Shown here: positions 29,629-29,789 of the stretch, one piece after another
Layout of the letters: every line of letters begins with the position of its first letter
How positions within the stretch are numbered: position 1 is the first letter of the stretch
Origin: Leucogyrophana mollusca
Taxonomy: Eukaryota; Basidiomycota; Agaricomycetes; Boletales
Assembly: GCA_021014945.1 (NCBI GenBank)
Contig: MU266622.1
Span: forward strand, 1 to 29,789
Reading direction: 5' to 3'
DNA length: 29,789 nt
Program-made: the position numbers and the translations under genes
The notes under the pieces: generated by a model
Database searches by the model: none
Told to the model about the DNA's origin: nothing
The model's input: only the letters and a program-made list of their open reading frames with translations

Positions 29629-29789
29629 ATGACCTTGGGAGAGGGAGACAAGAAGCAGAGTACCCCGCCGAGTGGAGAACGCGGAACACCGAGAACATCC
29701 TCCTCGCAGCGCGCAAGTATTAGCGGCTCAAAGAGCGCATATCACACACGCCCCCACCGTCCGCGCGCAAGACGAAATAGTCTGAGTCT
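29629..29789 (+). CDS. Possible 5' exon of a Ser/Arg/Pro-rich protein, cut by window end
   Basis: An ATG at 29629 opens a frame that stays open to the end of the window (53 codons). It reads MTLGEGDKKQSTPPSGERGT, then PRTSSSQRASISGSKSAYHT and an Arg-rich end. The composition looks like the disordered N-terminus of a regulatory protein, but there is no domain and the open length is short, so this may be chance. Confidence 0.25.
   Translation, partial: MTLGEGDKKQSTPPSGERGTPRTSSSQRASISGSKSAYHTRPHRPRARRNSLS

Noticed and set aside
1..29789. CRISPR arrays, bacterial operons, tRNA genes, Helitron ends
   Set aside because: No spaced short repeats or tRNA T-loop patterns were seen, the gene structure is eukaryotic, and no Helitron Rep/helicase or convincing terminal hairpin with CTRR was found near the captured fragments.

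Overview
The window looks like nuclear DNA of an Agaricomycete (mushroom-class basidiomycete), possibly a Rhizoctonia/Ceratobasidium relative. The reasons are: many short GT-AG introns of about 45-65 bp, a Plavaka-type (CACTA-like) transposon, a DUF6698-type gene, a fungal CstF-77/Rna14 gene, and fragments of class IV chitin synthase, GH9 glucanase and URA2. The species is an inference from gene content; no similarity search was run.

Layout. 0-5.1 kb: a decayed hAT transposon (transposase pieces 1279-4467) followed by a 140-bp tandem repeat (4721-5116). 5.4-8.35 kb: a short C-terminal domain gene (+), then a broken fimbrin gene (-) with about 1 kb of an aromatic/kynurenine-type aminotransferase gene embedded in it; the junctions carry a 54-bp duplication of fimbrin coding sequence. 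8.76-15.2 kb: an ordinary stretch with three apparently intact genes: a possible DUF6532 protein (-), a coiled-coil protein (+, divergent from it) and RNA14/CstF-77 (-, convergent with the coiled-coil gene). 15.2-18.65 kb: a second mosaic of broken genes: a GH9 endoglucanase 5' part (-), exons of an unrecognised gene (-), and two URA2 carbamoyl-phosphate-synthase pieces (+) in the wrong order, with 21-bp and 35-bp direct repeats at or near the edges. 19.4-23.8 kb: a nearly intact Plavaka transposase (+). 23.88-24.59 kb: a class IV chitin synthase fragment (+) with stops and frameshifts, starting about 65 bp after the transposase stop. 25.46-27.83 kb: a small Cys/His protein gene (-) divergent from a DUF6698 gene (+) with a visible TATA box. 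29.2 kb: a U6 snRNA gene or copy. The last 160 bp may open another gene.

The unusual theme is the number of pieces of conserved housekeeping genes (fimbrin, aminotransferase, GH9, URA2, chitin synthase). They keep their introns, are broken or rearranged, sit next to transposons, and several have direct repeats at or near their borders. Intron retention rules out mRNA-mediated retrocopying for these pieces and points to DNA-level capture, recombination or repair-linked insertion. No functional operon-like system is evident.
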